NCBI RefSeq assembly: GCF_000383575.1 | Contig: NZ_KB911579.1 | Coordinates: 4,177,424 to 4,241,423 of the forward strand | Source: Salinispora oceanensis | Lineage (GTDB): Bacteria > Actinomycetota > Actinomycetes > Mycobacteriales > Micromonosporaceae | DNA: 64,000 nucleotides | Direction: 5' to 3' | Shown: in pieces, positions 26,749 to 36,600 of the stretch | Numbering within the stretch: position 1 is the stretch's first letter | Layout of the letters: the number at the start of each line of letters is the position of its first letter | The notes under the pieces: model-generated | Told to the model about the DNA's origin: nothing | Databases searched by the model: none | What the model saw: the letters and a program-made list of their open reading frames with translations, nothing else | Program-made: the position numbers and the translations under genes

Positions 26749-28148
26749 GCGAGCCAACCGGTTGGGTGGGGTGGGACGCCCCTGAACTCGACGCCGAGGA
26801 GGTCACGGCCCCGCAGCCGGTGGTGGCCGTGGTGGGCCGGCCCAACGTGGGAAAGTCGACGTTGGTAAACCGACTGATCGGGCGTCGGCAGGCCGTCGTT
26901 GAGGACGTACCCGGGGTGACCCGGGACCGGGTGCCATACGACGCGCAGTGGAACGGCCGACAGTTCGCCGTAGTCGACACCGGCGGCTGGGAACCGGATG
27001 CGAAGGACCGTGCCGCCGCCATCGCCGCCCAGGCGGAGTCGGCCATCACCACCGCCGACGTGGTGCTGTTCGTGGTCGACGCGGTGGTGGGCGCCACCGA
27101 CGTGGACGAGGCGGCGGTGAAGATGCTGCGCCGCAGCGCCAAGCCAGTGATCCTGGTGGCGAACAAGGCCGACAACAGCTCCATCGAAATGGAGGCATCC
27201 GCGCTCTGGTCGCTCGGTTTGGGGGAGCCGTATCCGATTTCGGCGCTGCACGGCCGGGGCGCCGGCGAACTGCTCGACCTCATCCTGGACCGGCTACCGG
27301 AAGCACCCAAGATCGTCGAGGATCGTCCGCGCGGCCCCCGTAGAGTCGCCCTCGTCGGCCGGCCCAACGTCGGCAAGTCCAGCCTCCTCAACCGCTTCTC
27401 CGGGGAGATCCGGGCAGTCGTTGACGCGGTCGCCGGCACCACCGTCGACCCGGTGGACAGCCTGGTCGACATCGGCGGTGAGGCCTGGCAGCTCGTTGAC
27501 ACCGCCGGCCTACGTAAACGGGTCGGCCAGGCCAGCGGCACCGAGTACTACGCGAGCCTGCGTACCGCCTCCGCGATCGAGGCCGCCGAGGTCGCGGTGG
27601 TCCTGCTCGACGCCAGCGAGGTCATCAGTGAACAGGACCAGCGGATCCTGTCGATGGTCACCGATACCGGCCGGGCCCTGGTCATCGCCTTCAACAAGTG
27701 GGACCTGGTGGACGCCGACCGTCGGTACTACCTGGACCGGGAGATCGAGCGGGAACTGCGCCGCATTCCCTGGGCCATCCGGCTGAACCTCTCCGCCCGG
27801 ACCGGACGCGCGGTGGAGAAGCTCGCTCCGGCGCTCCGGCGGGCACTGGCCAGCTGGGAGACCCGGGTACCGACAGCACAACTCAACGCGTGGCTCACCG
27901 CGCTGGTGCAGGCCACCCCGCACCCGGTGCGCGGGGGACGGGCACCGAAGATTCTCTTCGCCACCCAGGCGGGAGCGGCGCCGCCACGGTTCGTCCTGTT
28001 CACCACGGGCCCACTGGACGCGGGCTACCAGCGATTCGTGGAGCGCAAACTCCGGGAGGAGTTCGGCTTCGAGGGCAGCCCGATCGAGATTTCCGTCCGC
28101 CCCCGCAAGAAGGTCGGACCCGGCGGTCGCGGCAAAGCCCACGGCTAA
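26745..28148 (+). CDS. der: Ribosome-assembly GTPase Der (EngA)
   Basis: 467 residues with two tandem GTPase domains: GRPNVGKSTLVNRLIGRR (~31-48) and GRPNVGKSSLLNRFSGE (~205-221), each followed by its D-x-x-G (DTGGW, DTAGL) and N-K-x-D (NKAD, NKWD). A C-terminal KH-like domain follows. It acts in 50S subunit assembly. It ends the conserved block. Confidence 0.95.
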   Translation: MSEPTGWVGWDAPELDAEEVTAPQPVVAVVGRPNVGKSTLVNRLIGRRQAVVEDVPGVTRDRVPYDAQWNGRQFAVVDTGGWEPDAKDRAAAIAAQAESAITTADVVLFVVDAVVGATDVDEAAVKMLRRSAKPVILVANKADNSSIEMEASALWSLGLGEPYPISALHGRGAGELLDLILDRLPEAPKIVEDRPRGPRRVALVGRPNVGKSSLLNRFSGEIRAVVDAVAGTTVDPVDSLVDIGGEAWQLVDTAGLRKRVGQASGTEYYASLRTASAIEAAEVAVVLLDASEVISEQDQRILSMVTDTGRALVIAFNKWDLVDADRRYYLDREIERELRRIPWAIRLNLSARTGRAVEKLAPALRRALASWETRVPTAQLNAWLTALVQATPHPVRGGRAPKILFATQAGAAPPRFVLFTTGPLDAGYQRFVERKLREEFGFEGSPIEISVRPRKKVGPGGRGKAHG

Positions 28149-28150
28149 CT

Positions 28151-28196
28151 GTCAGCCCACCCACCCTCCCGGCCTGACCGGGAGGGTGGGTGCTGA
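28151..28196 (+). terminator. Terminator after der
   Basis: An inverted repeat of ~20 bp (arms at about 28151-28172 and 28177-28196, with core ACCCACCCTCCCGG and a 2-base bulge) lies 3 bases after the der stop. Confidence 0.75.
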
Positions 28197-28275
28197 CACC
28201 GAGGGGTGGATACGGGCAACGGAAAGATCGTGCGGTAGGCTGTACCGGCTGTCGCGGGGAAGCCGGCGAGAGCAT

Positions 28276-28349
<74 letters not shown>

Positions 28350-28356
28350 CAGAAAT

Positions 28357-28392
28357 GAAGCCCTGACCAGCGAAGATGCTGGTCAGGGCTTC
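28357..28392 (+). terminator. Terminator after tRNA-Pro
   Basis: A perfect 15-bp stem (GAAGCCCTGACCAGC at 28357-28371, complement at 28378-28392), a 6-base loop and a T-rich tail (GACTTTCTTC). It begins 8 bases after the tRNA. Confidence 0.85.
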
Positions 28393-28463
28393 GACTTTCT
28401 TCGATGAGATTGTGAGCCGTCCCCCGGAAACCCCCCGATTACTGGGGGCGGCAACCAGGTTTG

Positions 28464-29260
28464 TCATCCATGTTCATCGTCGTGCGTCGTGCGTCGTGCG
28501 TCGTGCGTCGTGCGGTGTGGGGACGTCCGCCCGTGGTCAGCGCCGAGCCGCTCGAGGACGTCGGAGACGTCCGGTGCTTGGAGGGGTTTGGCGATGTAGT
28601 ACGTGTCGGTGACGTCTTCGCTGGAGTGCCCAAGCTGTGCTGTGGCGCTTTTGGTGTCTGCTTCTTCCTTGATGAGAGTGGCCACGGTCTTGCGGAAGGT
28701 GTGGGGGGTGACCCAGGCGAGGTCGGTGTCTGCGCGGGCTTGGCGCCATTGCCGGCGAACGTTGTTGGGTGATAGCCAGGTGCCGCGTCGAGAGGCGAAG
28801 ATCGCGTTGTGAGGGTTGTCAGCGGCGATGACCTTGCGGGCTAGGAGCATGCCGACGGCGAATCGGGGCAGGGTGATCATTCGGTAGCCGGCGTCGCTTT
28901 TGGTCCAGGGCTGTCGGAAGAAGCCTTTGCCTTTGACGAAGACCAGTGTGCCGCAGATCGTCAGTGTGGGACGTTCGGCGGCCAGGTTCAGGTCTTCCCA
29001 GCGTAGGGCGAGTATCTCCCCGATGCGGGCCCCGGTGGCGAGCATGAGGTCGACGATGTCGGCTAGGTCGCCGGTGTGCCGCGGTCCGGGTTTGCCGGGT
29101 ACTGGTTGCTGCCATTGGCGAATTGCTGCCCGGACGGTTTGGAGGTTTTGGTCGGTGAGGGCGACGACCTTACGGCGAGGCTTGCGGATTCGGCTGGTGT
29201 CGCGGACTGGGTTGGTTGGGATCGCGCCGTGACGTACGGCCAGAGCGAACATCTGGCCTA
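28464..29260 (-). pseudogene. int: Tyrosine integrase, C-terminal part (split by IS630)
   Basis: This is the catalytic domain of a phage/ICE-type tyrosine recombinase, about 264 codons. Catalytic residues are Arg in ATGARIGEILALRWEDL, HTFRKT (HxxR), and LGHSSEDVTDTYY (His and Tyr). Its 5' part lies beyond the IS at 30431-30871. Joining the two across one TA gives the frame ...VKVAL-GQ-MFALAVRH..., a 411-residue integrase of normal size. It reads toward tRNA-Pro, as integrases beside their att site do. The present gene is broken and would not give a full protein unless the IS leaves. The very end carries a TTHDARR-type repeat. Confidence 0.9.
28479..28513. repeat. Five tandem copies of GTCGTGC
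   Basis: A 7-bp unit is repeated five times without change at the 3' end of the integrase, encoding the Arg/Thr/His/Asp-rich tail on the minus strand. The 7-base unit shifts frame with each copy change, so slippage would alter the integrase C-terminus. Confidence 0.85.
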
Positions 29261-30432
29261 GTGTCCCGTGATTCTGTTGCCTTTACGTGATGTGGGTGTG
29301 GTTCGCTGGTGGGGTGGAGTTGACGTCGGACGAGCGGGCCGAGCTTCGGGCATTGATCAACAGTGGTGAGGTGTCTGCGGCGGTCGGGGCGCGGGCGCGG
29401 ATCGTGTTGTGGAATGCCGAGGGCCGCCAGAAGAAGGACATCGCGGCGTTGGCCGGGGTGTCGCGTCCGACGGTGGACCTGTGGCTGGGCCGGTACGCCG
29501 CCGAGGGCGCCGCCGGCCTGTTCAGCCAGCGGCCCGGCGGGGGACGGGAGCAGGTGCCGGCCCGGATCAGGGCGCGGGTGCTTGCGTTGACCCGGATGAG
29601 CCCGCCGACCGAGACCGGTCTGTCGCACTGGTCCAGCCGGGAGATGGCCGCCTACGTCACCCGCACCGAGCGGGTGCCGGTCTCGCATCACTGGGTGGCC
29701 AACCTGTGGCGTGAACACGGACTCAAACCACACCGGTCCGGCACGTTCAAACTGTCGCGGGACCCGGCCTTCGCGCAGAAGGTCTTGGACATCGTGGGCC
29801 TATATCTGGACCCGCCCGGCGGCGCGGTCGTGCTCAGCCTGGACGAGAAGACCCAGATCCAGGCCCTCGACCGGACCCAGCCGCTGCTGCCGATCGAGTT
29901 CGACGCCACCGAGAAACGCACCCACGACTACGTCCGCCACGGCACCACGAACCTGTTCGCCGCCCTGAACATCGCCACCGGCGAGGTGATCGGCGAGTGC
30001 CGCCCGTCGCGCAACGGCGAAGAGTTCCTGGCCTTCCTACGCAAGGCCGTCAGGCCACACCAGGGCAAGGACGTCCACGTGGTGCTGGACAACCTGTCCA
30101 CCCACACCACACCCGACGTCCTCGCCTGGCTGGAGAACAACCCCCACGTGCACTTCCACTTCACCCCGACCGGCTCCAGCTGGATGAACCAAATCGAGAC
30201 GTGGTTCGGCATCATCACCCGCCAGGCCATCCGCCGCGGCACCTTCTCCTCCGTCCAGGTCCTGATCCGCTCCATCCGCGACTACATCACCACCTGGAAC
30301 GCCAACCCCCGCCCGTTCCAATGGACCGCCACCGCCGAGGAGATCCTTGCCAAAGTCCAACTCGTACAGACCAGCGTCAAGAAACTCGTCGACAACAACG
30401 CCAAGTAAACCCATCAGAATCACGGGATACTA
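29259..30432 (+). mobile_element. IS630-family insertion sequence, apparently intact
   Basis: About 1.17 kb between two TA dinucleotides (29259-29260 and 30431-30432), the usual IS630 target duplication. Terminal inverted repeats are GTGTCCCGTGATTCTG (29261-29276) and CAGAATCACGGGATAC (30415-30430), with one mismatch in 16. One transposase gene fills the element. It lies within the integrase coding sequence and is antiparallel to it. Confidence 0.92.
29290..30408 (+). CDS. IS630-family transposase
   Basis: About 372 residues (GTG 29287 or ATG 29290). The N-terminal HTH (KKDIAALAGVSRPTVDLWLG) is followed by the DDE domain: SLDEKTQIQAL (first Asp), VLDNLSTHTTPDV (second Asp) and WMNQIETWFGIIT (Glu). 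No stops or frame shifts are seen, so it may be active. The length is usual for the IS630/Tc1 group. Confidence 0.93.
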   Translation: MWVWFAGGVELTSDERAELRALINSGEVSAAVGARARIVLWNAEGRQKKDIAALAGVSRPTVDLWLGRYAAEGAAGLFSQRPGGGREQVPARIRARVLALTRMSPPTETGLSHWSSREMAAYVTRTERVPVSHHWVANLWREHGLKPHRSGTFKLSRDPAFAQKVLDIVGLYLDPPGGAVVLSLDEKTQIQALDRTQPLLPIEFDATEKRTHDYVRHGTTNLFAALNIATGEVIGECRPSRNGEEFLAFLRKAVRPHQGKDVHVVLDNLSTHTTPDVLAWLENNPHVHFHFTPTGSSWMNQIETWFGIITRQAIRRGTFSSVQVLIRSIRDYITTWNANPRPFQWTATAEEILAKVQLVQTSVKKLVDNNAK

Positions 30433-30871
30433 GGGCAACCTTGACGCCTTTGGCTGCTGAGGGACGGTCTCTTGCGATGTCGCGCAGGAACCGATCGAGA
30501 CGCCCGACGCTGGTTTCACGGATGCGGAGGTCGCCGAGGGCGGGCAGGATGGCTGTTCGTGTGCTGGTTTGGTATCGCTGGACGGTCTGTGGTGCGATTC
30601 GTTCCTCACTGGTGATTTCTTCGATCCAAAGTTCGATAAGTCTGCTGATGCGAGTCTCCCGGGTGATTTCGTCGTCGTTGGGTGCGATGCGGTCACGTAG
30701 CTTGGCCTGCAATGCTCGGGTGGCGGCGGGGCCGGTGGCGCCGGTGGCTTCGGCGTCGCGGGTTTTGCCGTCGTAGTCGCGGAATCGGGCTCGGGCGCGG
30801 TGCCGGTTGGGTCCGAGTTTCTCGGTGCGGATGGCACCCCAGGTGCCGACGGGTAGTGGGGGGCGGGCCAT
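30431..30871 (-). pseudogene. int: Tyrosine integrase, N-terminal part (split by IS630)
   Basis: 147 codons from ATG 30871 to the Leu codon in which the IS has inserted. It carries the arm-binding region (RFRDYDGKTRDAEATG) and the start of the core-binding SAM-like domain (RLIELWIEEITSEERIAPQT). Read into the IS, it would give ~17 foreign residues and stop at 30377. The rest of the gene is at 28464-29260. Confidence 0.9.
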
Positions 30872-30874
30872 GAG

Positions 30875-31084
30875 TTAGCGCTCCGGGTCGGTGTGGGCGT
30901 CGAGCCAGCGTTCGATTTCGGTGCGTCGGTAGCGCAGGGTGTTGCCGACGCGGATGGCGCGTGGTCCTTTGCCTCGGCTGTGCCAGGCGTAGAGGGTGTT
31001 TTTGGGTTTGCCGAGCCAGGCCGCGACGTCGTCGATGGTCAGCAGTGGGTCGGGCTGCCACCCGGCGGCGGTCGAGGCGTTCAT
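30875..31084 (-). CDS. xis: Excisionase-like HTH protein
   Basis: 69 residues from ATG 31084, which overlaps the stop of the upstream methyltransferase (ATGA). The MerR/excisionase-type HTH is clear: LLTIDDVAAWLGKPKNTLYA, then RAIRVGNTLRYRRTEIERWL. It lies 3 bases before the integrase start, the usual xis-int order of actinobacterial integrative elements. Confidence 0.85.
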   Translation of the reverse strand: MNASTAAGWQPDPLLTIDDVAAWLGKPKNTLYAWHSRGKGPRAIRVGNTLRYRRTEIERWLDAHTDPER

Positions 31085-32310
31085 CGCCGGCCTGCCGTGT
31101 CGGGCCCATCGGTCGGTCGGCGCGGGCGGTCGTGGGCGGTGGGTTGCCGGTCGGTGGTGGTGTCGGGCTGTTCGATGCCCGGTGTGGGGTGTGCGTAGGG
31201 CGGGCACGGGTGGGGTGTCCTTTCGGTGTCCCGGCCCGGGTGGGGCCGGGTGTGGGTGGCGCTGCCGTCGCCGGTGTTGGCGGTGGCGGGGTGCGCCGGG
31301 TGTGCCCGTCGATCCATCCGGGCGGGGGTGGAGGGATCAAGCCTGTGATCGGGGTGGATGGTGGTGGGGGCGTGCCTGCTGTGTATGGAGTCGCGCCGGG
31401 TGTTCCGTGGCTGGCTGACCCGAAAGACGATCACGTCTTCGTGCTGGACGAGCCACTGTGGGTCGCCGAGGTCGATGGCGTCGCCGACGTTTTTGATTTG
31501 GAAGAAGGAGGCGCGGGGAATGAGCCGGCCGTTGCGGACGCCGGCTATGAGGGCGACGCATTCCTCGACGAGTTCGAGTCCGGCGGTGCGTCCAGCGGCG
31601 ACGATCATGCCGGGGACGTCGATGAGTTCGCCGTGGCGGCGGTAGGGGCGGGCGGTGATGACGAGGTGTCCGCCGGGTCGTAGGACGGTTCGGCAGCCGA
31701 TGAGGATGTCGGTGAAACCGGTGGCGAGGGTGTCGTGGTCGCGGTAGGCGAGGTTGTCGCTGGTGCCGTAGCGGTGGTGAACCTTTTGGATCTTGCCGTG
31801 TCGGGGGCCGGGGGTGCGGACCTGGCCGTGGGTGGAGGACCCGTATGGCGGTGAGGTGACGACGAGGGCGACCTTGCCGTGCATCTGTGGTGGCAGCAGG
31901 GCGGGTAGCTGCCGGGAGTCGCCGGTGTAGACCCGTCCGGTACCGGGGGCGCCGCGTCGTTCGGCGAGGGTGAGGTTGACCGCTGCGAGGGTGGCCCATC
32001 GCTGTTCGTACTCGATGCCGACGCCGTGGCGGTCGAGGTGCATGGCTTCGACCATGGTGGTGCCGATGCCGGCCATCGGGTCGAGCACTGTGTCGCCGGG
32101 GTCGGTGTAGGTGGTGATGGCGTAGCGGGCGATGGTGGGAAGCATCTTGCCGGGGTGGGTGATCGATTCCGGGGTGTAGCGGCCTTTGCGTAGTTCTCGG
32201 GAGGGCTGCTGCCCGGTCGCCCACACCGATCCGGGGTAGCCCTGGCCGAGTAGCTCGGCTGTGGCAGAGCAGCCGGTGACGGGACGATCGGTTGACGAGA
32301 ACTTAGACAT
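31081..32310 (-). CDS. SAM-dependent DNA methyltransferase (TSPPY type)
   Basis: About 409 residues from ATG 32310, with GGAGGC upstream. SAM motif I is VLDPMAGIGTTMVEAM (~75-90) and the catalytic motif is VVTSPPYGSSTHG (~151-163), with FTDILIGCRTVLRPGGHLVI after it. Motif I before SPPY, with little between, fits amino-methyltransferases making N4-mC or N6-mA. The last ~110 residues are Pro/His/Arg-rich and probably disordered. No restriction gene is adjacent, so it may be a solitary or element-protecting methylase. It overlaps both neighbours. Confidence 0.85.
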   Translation of the reverse strand: MSKFSSTDRPVTGCSATAELLGQGYPGSVWATGQQPSRELRKGRYTPESITHPGKMLPTIARYAITTYTDPGDTVLDPMAGIGTTMVEAMHLDRHGVGIEYEQRWATLAAVNLTLAERRGAPGTGRVYTGDSRQLPALLPPQMHGKVALVVTSPPYGSSTHGQVRTPGPRHGKIQKVHHRYGTSDNLAYRDHDTLATGFTDILIGCRTVLRPGGHLVITARPYRRHGELIDVPGMIVAAGRTAGLELVEECVALIAGVRNGRLIPRASFFQIKNVGDAIDLGDPQWLVQHEDVIVFRVSQPRNTRRDSIHSRHAPTTIHPDHRLDPSTPARMDRRAHPAHPATANTGDGSATHTRPHPGRDTERTPHPCPPYAHPTPGIEQPDTTTDRQPTAHDRPRRPTDGPDTAGRR

Positions 32311-33064
32311 TGGCGGCCTCCGGAGTCATCGACGCGAACACAAGAAGGTCTCGGTGTGCCCGTACGTGGCGCCCGGCGTGCAGTGGTGGGCGGGGCGCGG
32401 GTCGGGCGCCGGTGCGTGGCTCGGTCTCGGGCAGCGGAACCAGGACCGCCGGGATGTGCTGGTGGTAAAGCAGCCCGGCGGCGCGCGCGGCGCCGATGAC
32501 CGCCGAGCGGTGCCCGCACGCGTTCACCTGCGGTCCGGTCGTGAGTAGGACGAGGAGGAAGCCACCGGGACGCAGCAACGTCTGCCAGGCTCCGATGGCC
32601 TGGCTGAGGTCGTTCGGGTCGCGGCTGTCGATATCTAGGCTCGGCAGGGTCGCTAGGACGAGTCCGGCTTCAGGGCGGGTGTTGCGGGCCGGGTGTCCGT
32701 CGAGGGTTTCGGGCCGCACGTGCGGGTGTTTACCGTTGGTGACGGCGAGGCCGGGTCGGCGGTGTAGGTGTTCGGCGGCGGCGGTAACGGTCGGGTGGCC
32801 GTCGAGGTCGAGGACGGTGTCGCCGTGGCGGGTGTAGCGGGCGAGCAGGTGGGCGACGTGGTCGGGGTGGATGCCGTACCAGTCGGGTAGCGGCCGTCCG
32901 GCCGGGTTGGTGGGTCGGCGGGTGTGGGTCGGGGTGAGTAACAGGGCGACGGGTGCCGGAGGGCGGGTGTGGGGGGTCTGGGTCTGCGGCATGGGGCGTA
33001 TGGGCCGTGTCCGCCGACGAGCGCTGACACATAGAGATACAGGTTTCGAGGCTGGTTTGGACAT
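32303..33064 (-). CDS. Methyltransferase-like protein lacking the catalytic motif
   Basis: 253 residues; the start is uncertain (ATG 33064, or 32992). It has the fold pattern of the downstream methylase: a motif I-like GDTVLDLDGHPTVTAAAEHL, and LRPGGFLLVLLTT followed by helices. The SPPY position reads LATLPSLDIDS instead, so catalysis by the same route is unlikely. It overlaps the next methyltransferase by 8 bases. It could be a partner subunit or a decayed duplicate; the family is not otherwise recognised. Confidence 0.55.
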   Translation of the reverse strand: MSKPASKPVSLCVSARRRTRPIRPMPQTQTPHTRPPAPVALLLTPTHTRRPTNPAGRPLPDWYGIHPDHVAHLLARYTRHGDTVLDLDGHPTVTAAAEHLHRRPGLAVTNGKHPHVRPETLDGHPARNTRPEAGLVLATLPSLDIDSRDPNDLSQAIGAWQTLLRPGGFLLVLLTTGPQVNACGHRSAVIGAARAAGLLYHQHIPAVLVPLPETEPRTGARPAPRPPLHAGRHVRAHRDLLVFASMTPEAANV

Positions 33065-33156
33065 CGAACCCGGGGCGCGCAGGACCGCCGCGCCGGTGAA
33101 GTTTGTCAGGGGTGTGGTGATGCAGCTTCGTGGCCGGAGTCGTCCATGATGGTGTG

Positions 33157-33600
33157 ATGGCTGATGGGGCTCGGGTGCGCGGGTGGGTGGCGGCGGTCGT
33201 TGCGGGTTTGGGTGTCGCTGGGGTGGGGGGTTTCCTGGCCGTGCAGGGTTTGGATGATGCGAGCAGGTGGGCTGGGGTGTTTGGGCTGTTCGTTGGTCTG
33301 GCGGGTTTAGGTGTAGCGGTGGTTGGGGCGGTGGGTGCCCGCCGGCAGGCGGGTGGGCAGCAGGTGGTCGATGCGGCGGTGGGTGGTGGGGTTACCCAGA
33401 TTCGTGGGGTCGGTGGTGATGTGAGGGTCGACTCGGCCGCGTCATGCGGGTCTCCGGGTTCGGGGGCTCCCGGGCGGCCGGTTCCTCCGTTGGGGGCGAG
33501 GGGTGCAGATGGGGGTGGGCAGTCGTTGATGCGGTCGTCGGTTGCGGGTTCGGTGGAGCAGGTCGGTGAGGTCAGCGGCGATGTTGAGGTGGATCGGTGA
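33157..33600 (+). CDS. Two-TM protein with beta-strand motif tail, coupled to STAND NTPase
   Basis: About 147 residues from ATG 33157. Two TM helices (VAAVVAGLGVAGVGGFLAV; VFGLFVGLAGLGVAVVGAV) are followed by a soluble tail with two copies of a short hydrophobic motif: VTQIRGVGGDVRV and VAGSVEQVGEVSGDVEV. The same motif type starts the downstream NTPase. The stop overlaps that gene's GTG (GTGA), so the two are made together. It may anchor or sense for the NTPase at the membrane. Confidence 0.65.
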   Translation: MADGARVRGWVAAVVAGLGVAGVGGFLAVQGLDDASRWAGVFGLFVGLAGLGVAVVGAVGARRQAGGQQVVDAAVGGGVTQIRGVGGDVRVDSAASCGSPGSGAPGRPVPPLGARGADGGGQSLMRSSVAGSVEQVGEVSGDVEVDR

Positions 33601-36600
33601 CCCGCTGGTGGAGGCCGCCGGGCGGTGGACAGTCGGTGACCCGAAGCGTGGTCTTCGGTGATGTTGTGCAGGTCTACGGCGCTGGCGGGGAGGTGGTGGT
33701 CAGTCGGGATCGGCCGCCGTACCGGGTCGCGGTGGCTGATGTTCGGCCGGTGCCGGTGAATGTGGAGCGGGCGCGGGCGCAGCCGAGTCGCTTGTTGCTG
33801 GCCCAGCATCAGATCGTGCCGTTCGCCGGTCGTGAGGGCACCCTGGAGCGGCTGTCTGGCTGGATGGATGGTGGCGAGCCGGTTGCGGCGTTGCTGGTGC
33901 ACGGGACGGGTGGGCAGGGCAAGACCCGTCTCGCCGGGCAGGTTGGTATCGAGTGCGCCGCCTCTGGATGGATGGTGTGGCGGGTCACCCAATCCCCGCT
34001 CCCGGCTGCTACCAGCGGGATGGTGTCGCAGGTTGGGCTATCTGGTGGTGGGGTGCTGGCGGTGGTGGACTACGCCGACCGGTGGCCGGCCTCGGCGTTG
34101 CTAGCTTTGCTTACTCAGTTGCGGGATCTGCACGCGCAGGTGGGGGTGCGGGTGCGGGTCCTGCTGCTGGCCAGGTCGGATGGCTACTGGTGGCCGGCGG
34201 TGGCCGACCGCGCCGACAGCGACCTTGGTATCGAAGCCGGTGGGATGCGGCTGCCGCCGCTGGCCGATGACAGCGTTGATGACCGTGCGAACCTGTTTAC
34301 CGCCGCTGCTGGCCGGTTCGCCGCCGCGCAGGGCCTTGCGACACCGCAGGCGGGTTGGCCGGTGCCGGACCTGGACGCCGACGGGTTCGGGCAGGTCCTA
34401 GCGGTACACATGGCGGCGCTGGCCGTAGTCGACGCGCACCAGGATGGGAAAGCTCCACCCACCGACCCGGGCGCGGTGTCTGAGTATCTGCTGCGCCGGG
34501 AACAGGCGTACTGGCAGCAGCTACACGCTCGTAGCGAGGCGCCGGTGTCCAGTTCGCCGGAGGTGTTGCACCGCGCTGTCATCGCCGCGACCCTGACCGG
34601 TTCGCTGGCCCGCCCACACGCCCGACAAGCACTCACGCAGGCCCGATTTTCGGACAGTGGCACGGCAGCGGACCAGATCATCGACGACCACCGCGTCTGC
34701 TACCCGCCGGCCGACGCCCGAACCGTGTTCGAGCCGCTGCATCCCGACCGGCTCGGCGAAGACCTCATCGCCCTGTCCACTCCCGGGCATGACGGTAGCC
34801 GGCTGGCACGCGACTGGACCCCCACCGCGGTCACCGCCCTGCTCACCGCAGGCGGGTCTGCGCCGGTCTGGGCCGCACACGGGGTCACCGTTCTCGTCGA
34901 GGCCGCCTACCGTTGGCCGCACATCGCCACCGAGGTGTTGTATCCGCTGATCCTCACACATCCGCAGGTGGTGATCGCGGCCGGAGGAGCCACCCTCACC
35001 CGGCTGACCGGCATCCCTGGCCTTGAGCCGGCCGTCTTGGAAGCCCTCGAACCTCTGCTACCCGCCGGTCGGCATATTGACCTCGACATCGCCGCCGCCG
35101 TCATCACCACCACCCTCACCCGGCACCGTCTGACCCACACCATCGACCCCGCTGCCCGTGCCCACCTACACAACACCCACGCCATCCGCCTCGCCAACGT
35201 CGGCCGGTGGGAGCAGGCTCTAGCCGCAGCCGAGGAAGCCGGCCGCATTTATCGTGGACTGGCGGAGGCTAACCCGGACGCCTACCGGCCCAACCTCGCG
35301 ATGTCGTTGACCAATCTCGGTATCTGCCTGTCGGAGTTGGGTCGGTGGGAGCAGGCTTTGGCCCCGGCCGAGGAGGCCGTCAGCATTTACCGTCGGCTGG
35401 CGGAGGCTAACCCGGACGCCTACCGGCCCAACCTCGCGATGTCGTTGACCAATCTCGGTATCCGCCTGTCGAGGCTGGGTCGGCGGGAGCAGGCTTTGGC
35501 CCCGGCCGAGGAGGCCGTCAGCATCTACCGTCGGCTGGCGGAGGCTAACCCGGACGCCTACCGGCCCAACCTCGCGAAGTCGTTGACCAATCTCGGTATC
35601 TGCCTGTCGGAGTTGGGTCGGCGGGAGCAGGCTTTGGCCCCGGCCGAGGAGGCCGTCAGCATTTACCGTCGGCTGGCGGAGGCTAACCCGGACGCCTACC
35701 GGCCCAACCTCGCGATGTCGTTGACCAATCTCGGTCTCCGCCTGTCGGAGTTGGGTCGGTGGGAGCAGGCTTTGGCCCCGGCCGAGGAGGCCGTCAGCAT
35801 TTACCGTCGGCTGGCGGAGGCTAACCCAGACGCCTATCTACCCGGCATGGCCGGATCGTTGACCAATCTCGATATCTGCCTGTCGGGGCTGGGTCGGCGG
35901 GAGCAGGCTTTGACCCCGGCCGAGGAGGCCGTCAGCATCTACCGTCGGCTGGCGGAGGTTAACCCGGACGCCTACTGGCCCGACCTCGCGAGGTCGTTGA
36001 CCAATCTCGGTATCCGCCTGTCGAGGCTGGGTCGGCGGGAGCAGGCTTTGACCCCGGCCGAGGAGGCCGTCAGCATCTACCGTCGGCTGGCGGAGGCTAA
36101 CCCAGACGCCTATCTACCCGGCATGGCCGGATCGTTGACCAATCTCGGTATCTGCCTGTCGGGGCTGGGTCGGTGGGAGCAGGCTTTGACCCCGGCCGAG
36201 GAGGCCGTCAGCATTTACCGTCGGCTGGCGGAGGTTAACCCGGACGCCTACCGGCCCAACCTCGCGAGGTCGTTGACCAATCTCGGTATCCGCCTGTCGA
36301 GGCTGGGCCGGTGGGAGCAGGCTTTGACCCCGGCCGAGGAGGCCGTCAGCATCTACCGTCGGCTGGCCGAGGCCAACTCCGATGCTCTTCTCTCCGATCG
36401 GGCGAGATCCTTGTGGATGTACGCCTGGGTGTGTGTGAAGGCGCAGTTCAACTTGCGGCAAGCCCTGGAGTCGGTCACAGAGTCCATCGACCTCTATCGG
36501 CCCTTAGTGCAGCGGCTACCGCAGGTGTTCGGCGGACTGCTACTCGCAGCGTATCGGACGCGGGTCGATGTCCTGGATGGTCTTGGCTGCACCGCAGAGG

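Noticed and set aside
35250..36365. CRISPR-like regular repeats
   Set aside because: The 138-base unit is contiguous, coding, and has no spacers; it encodes TPR units.
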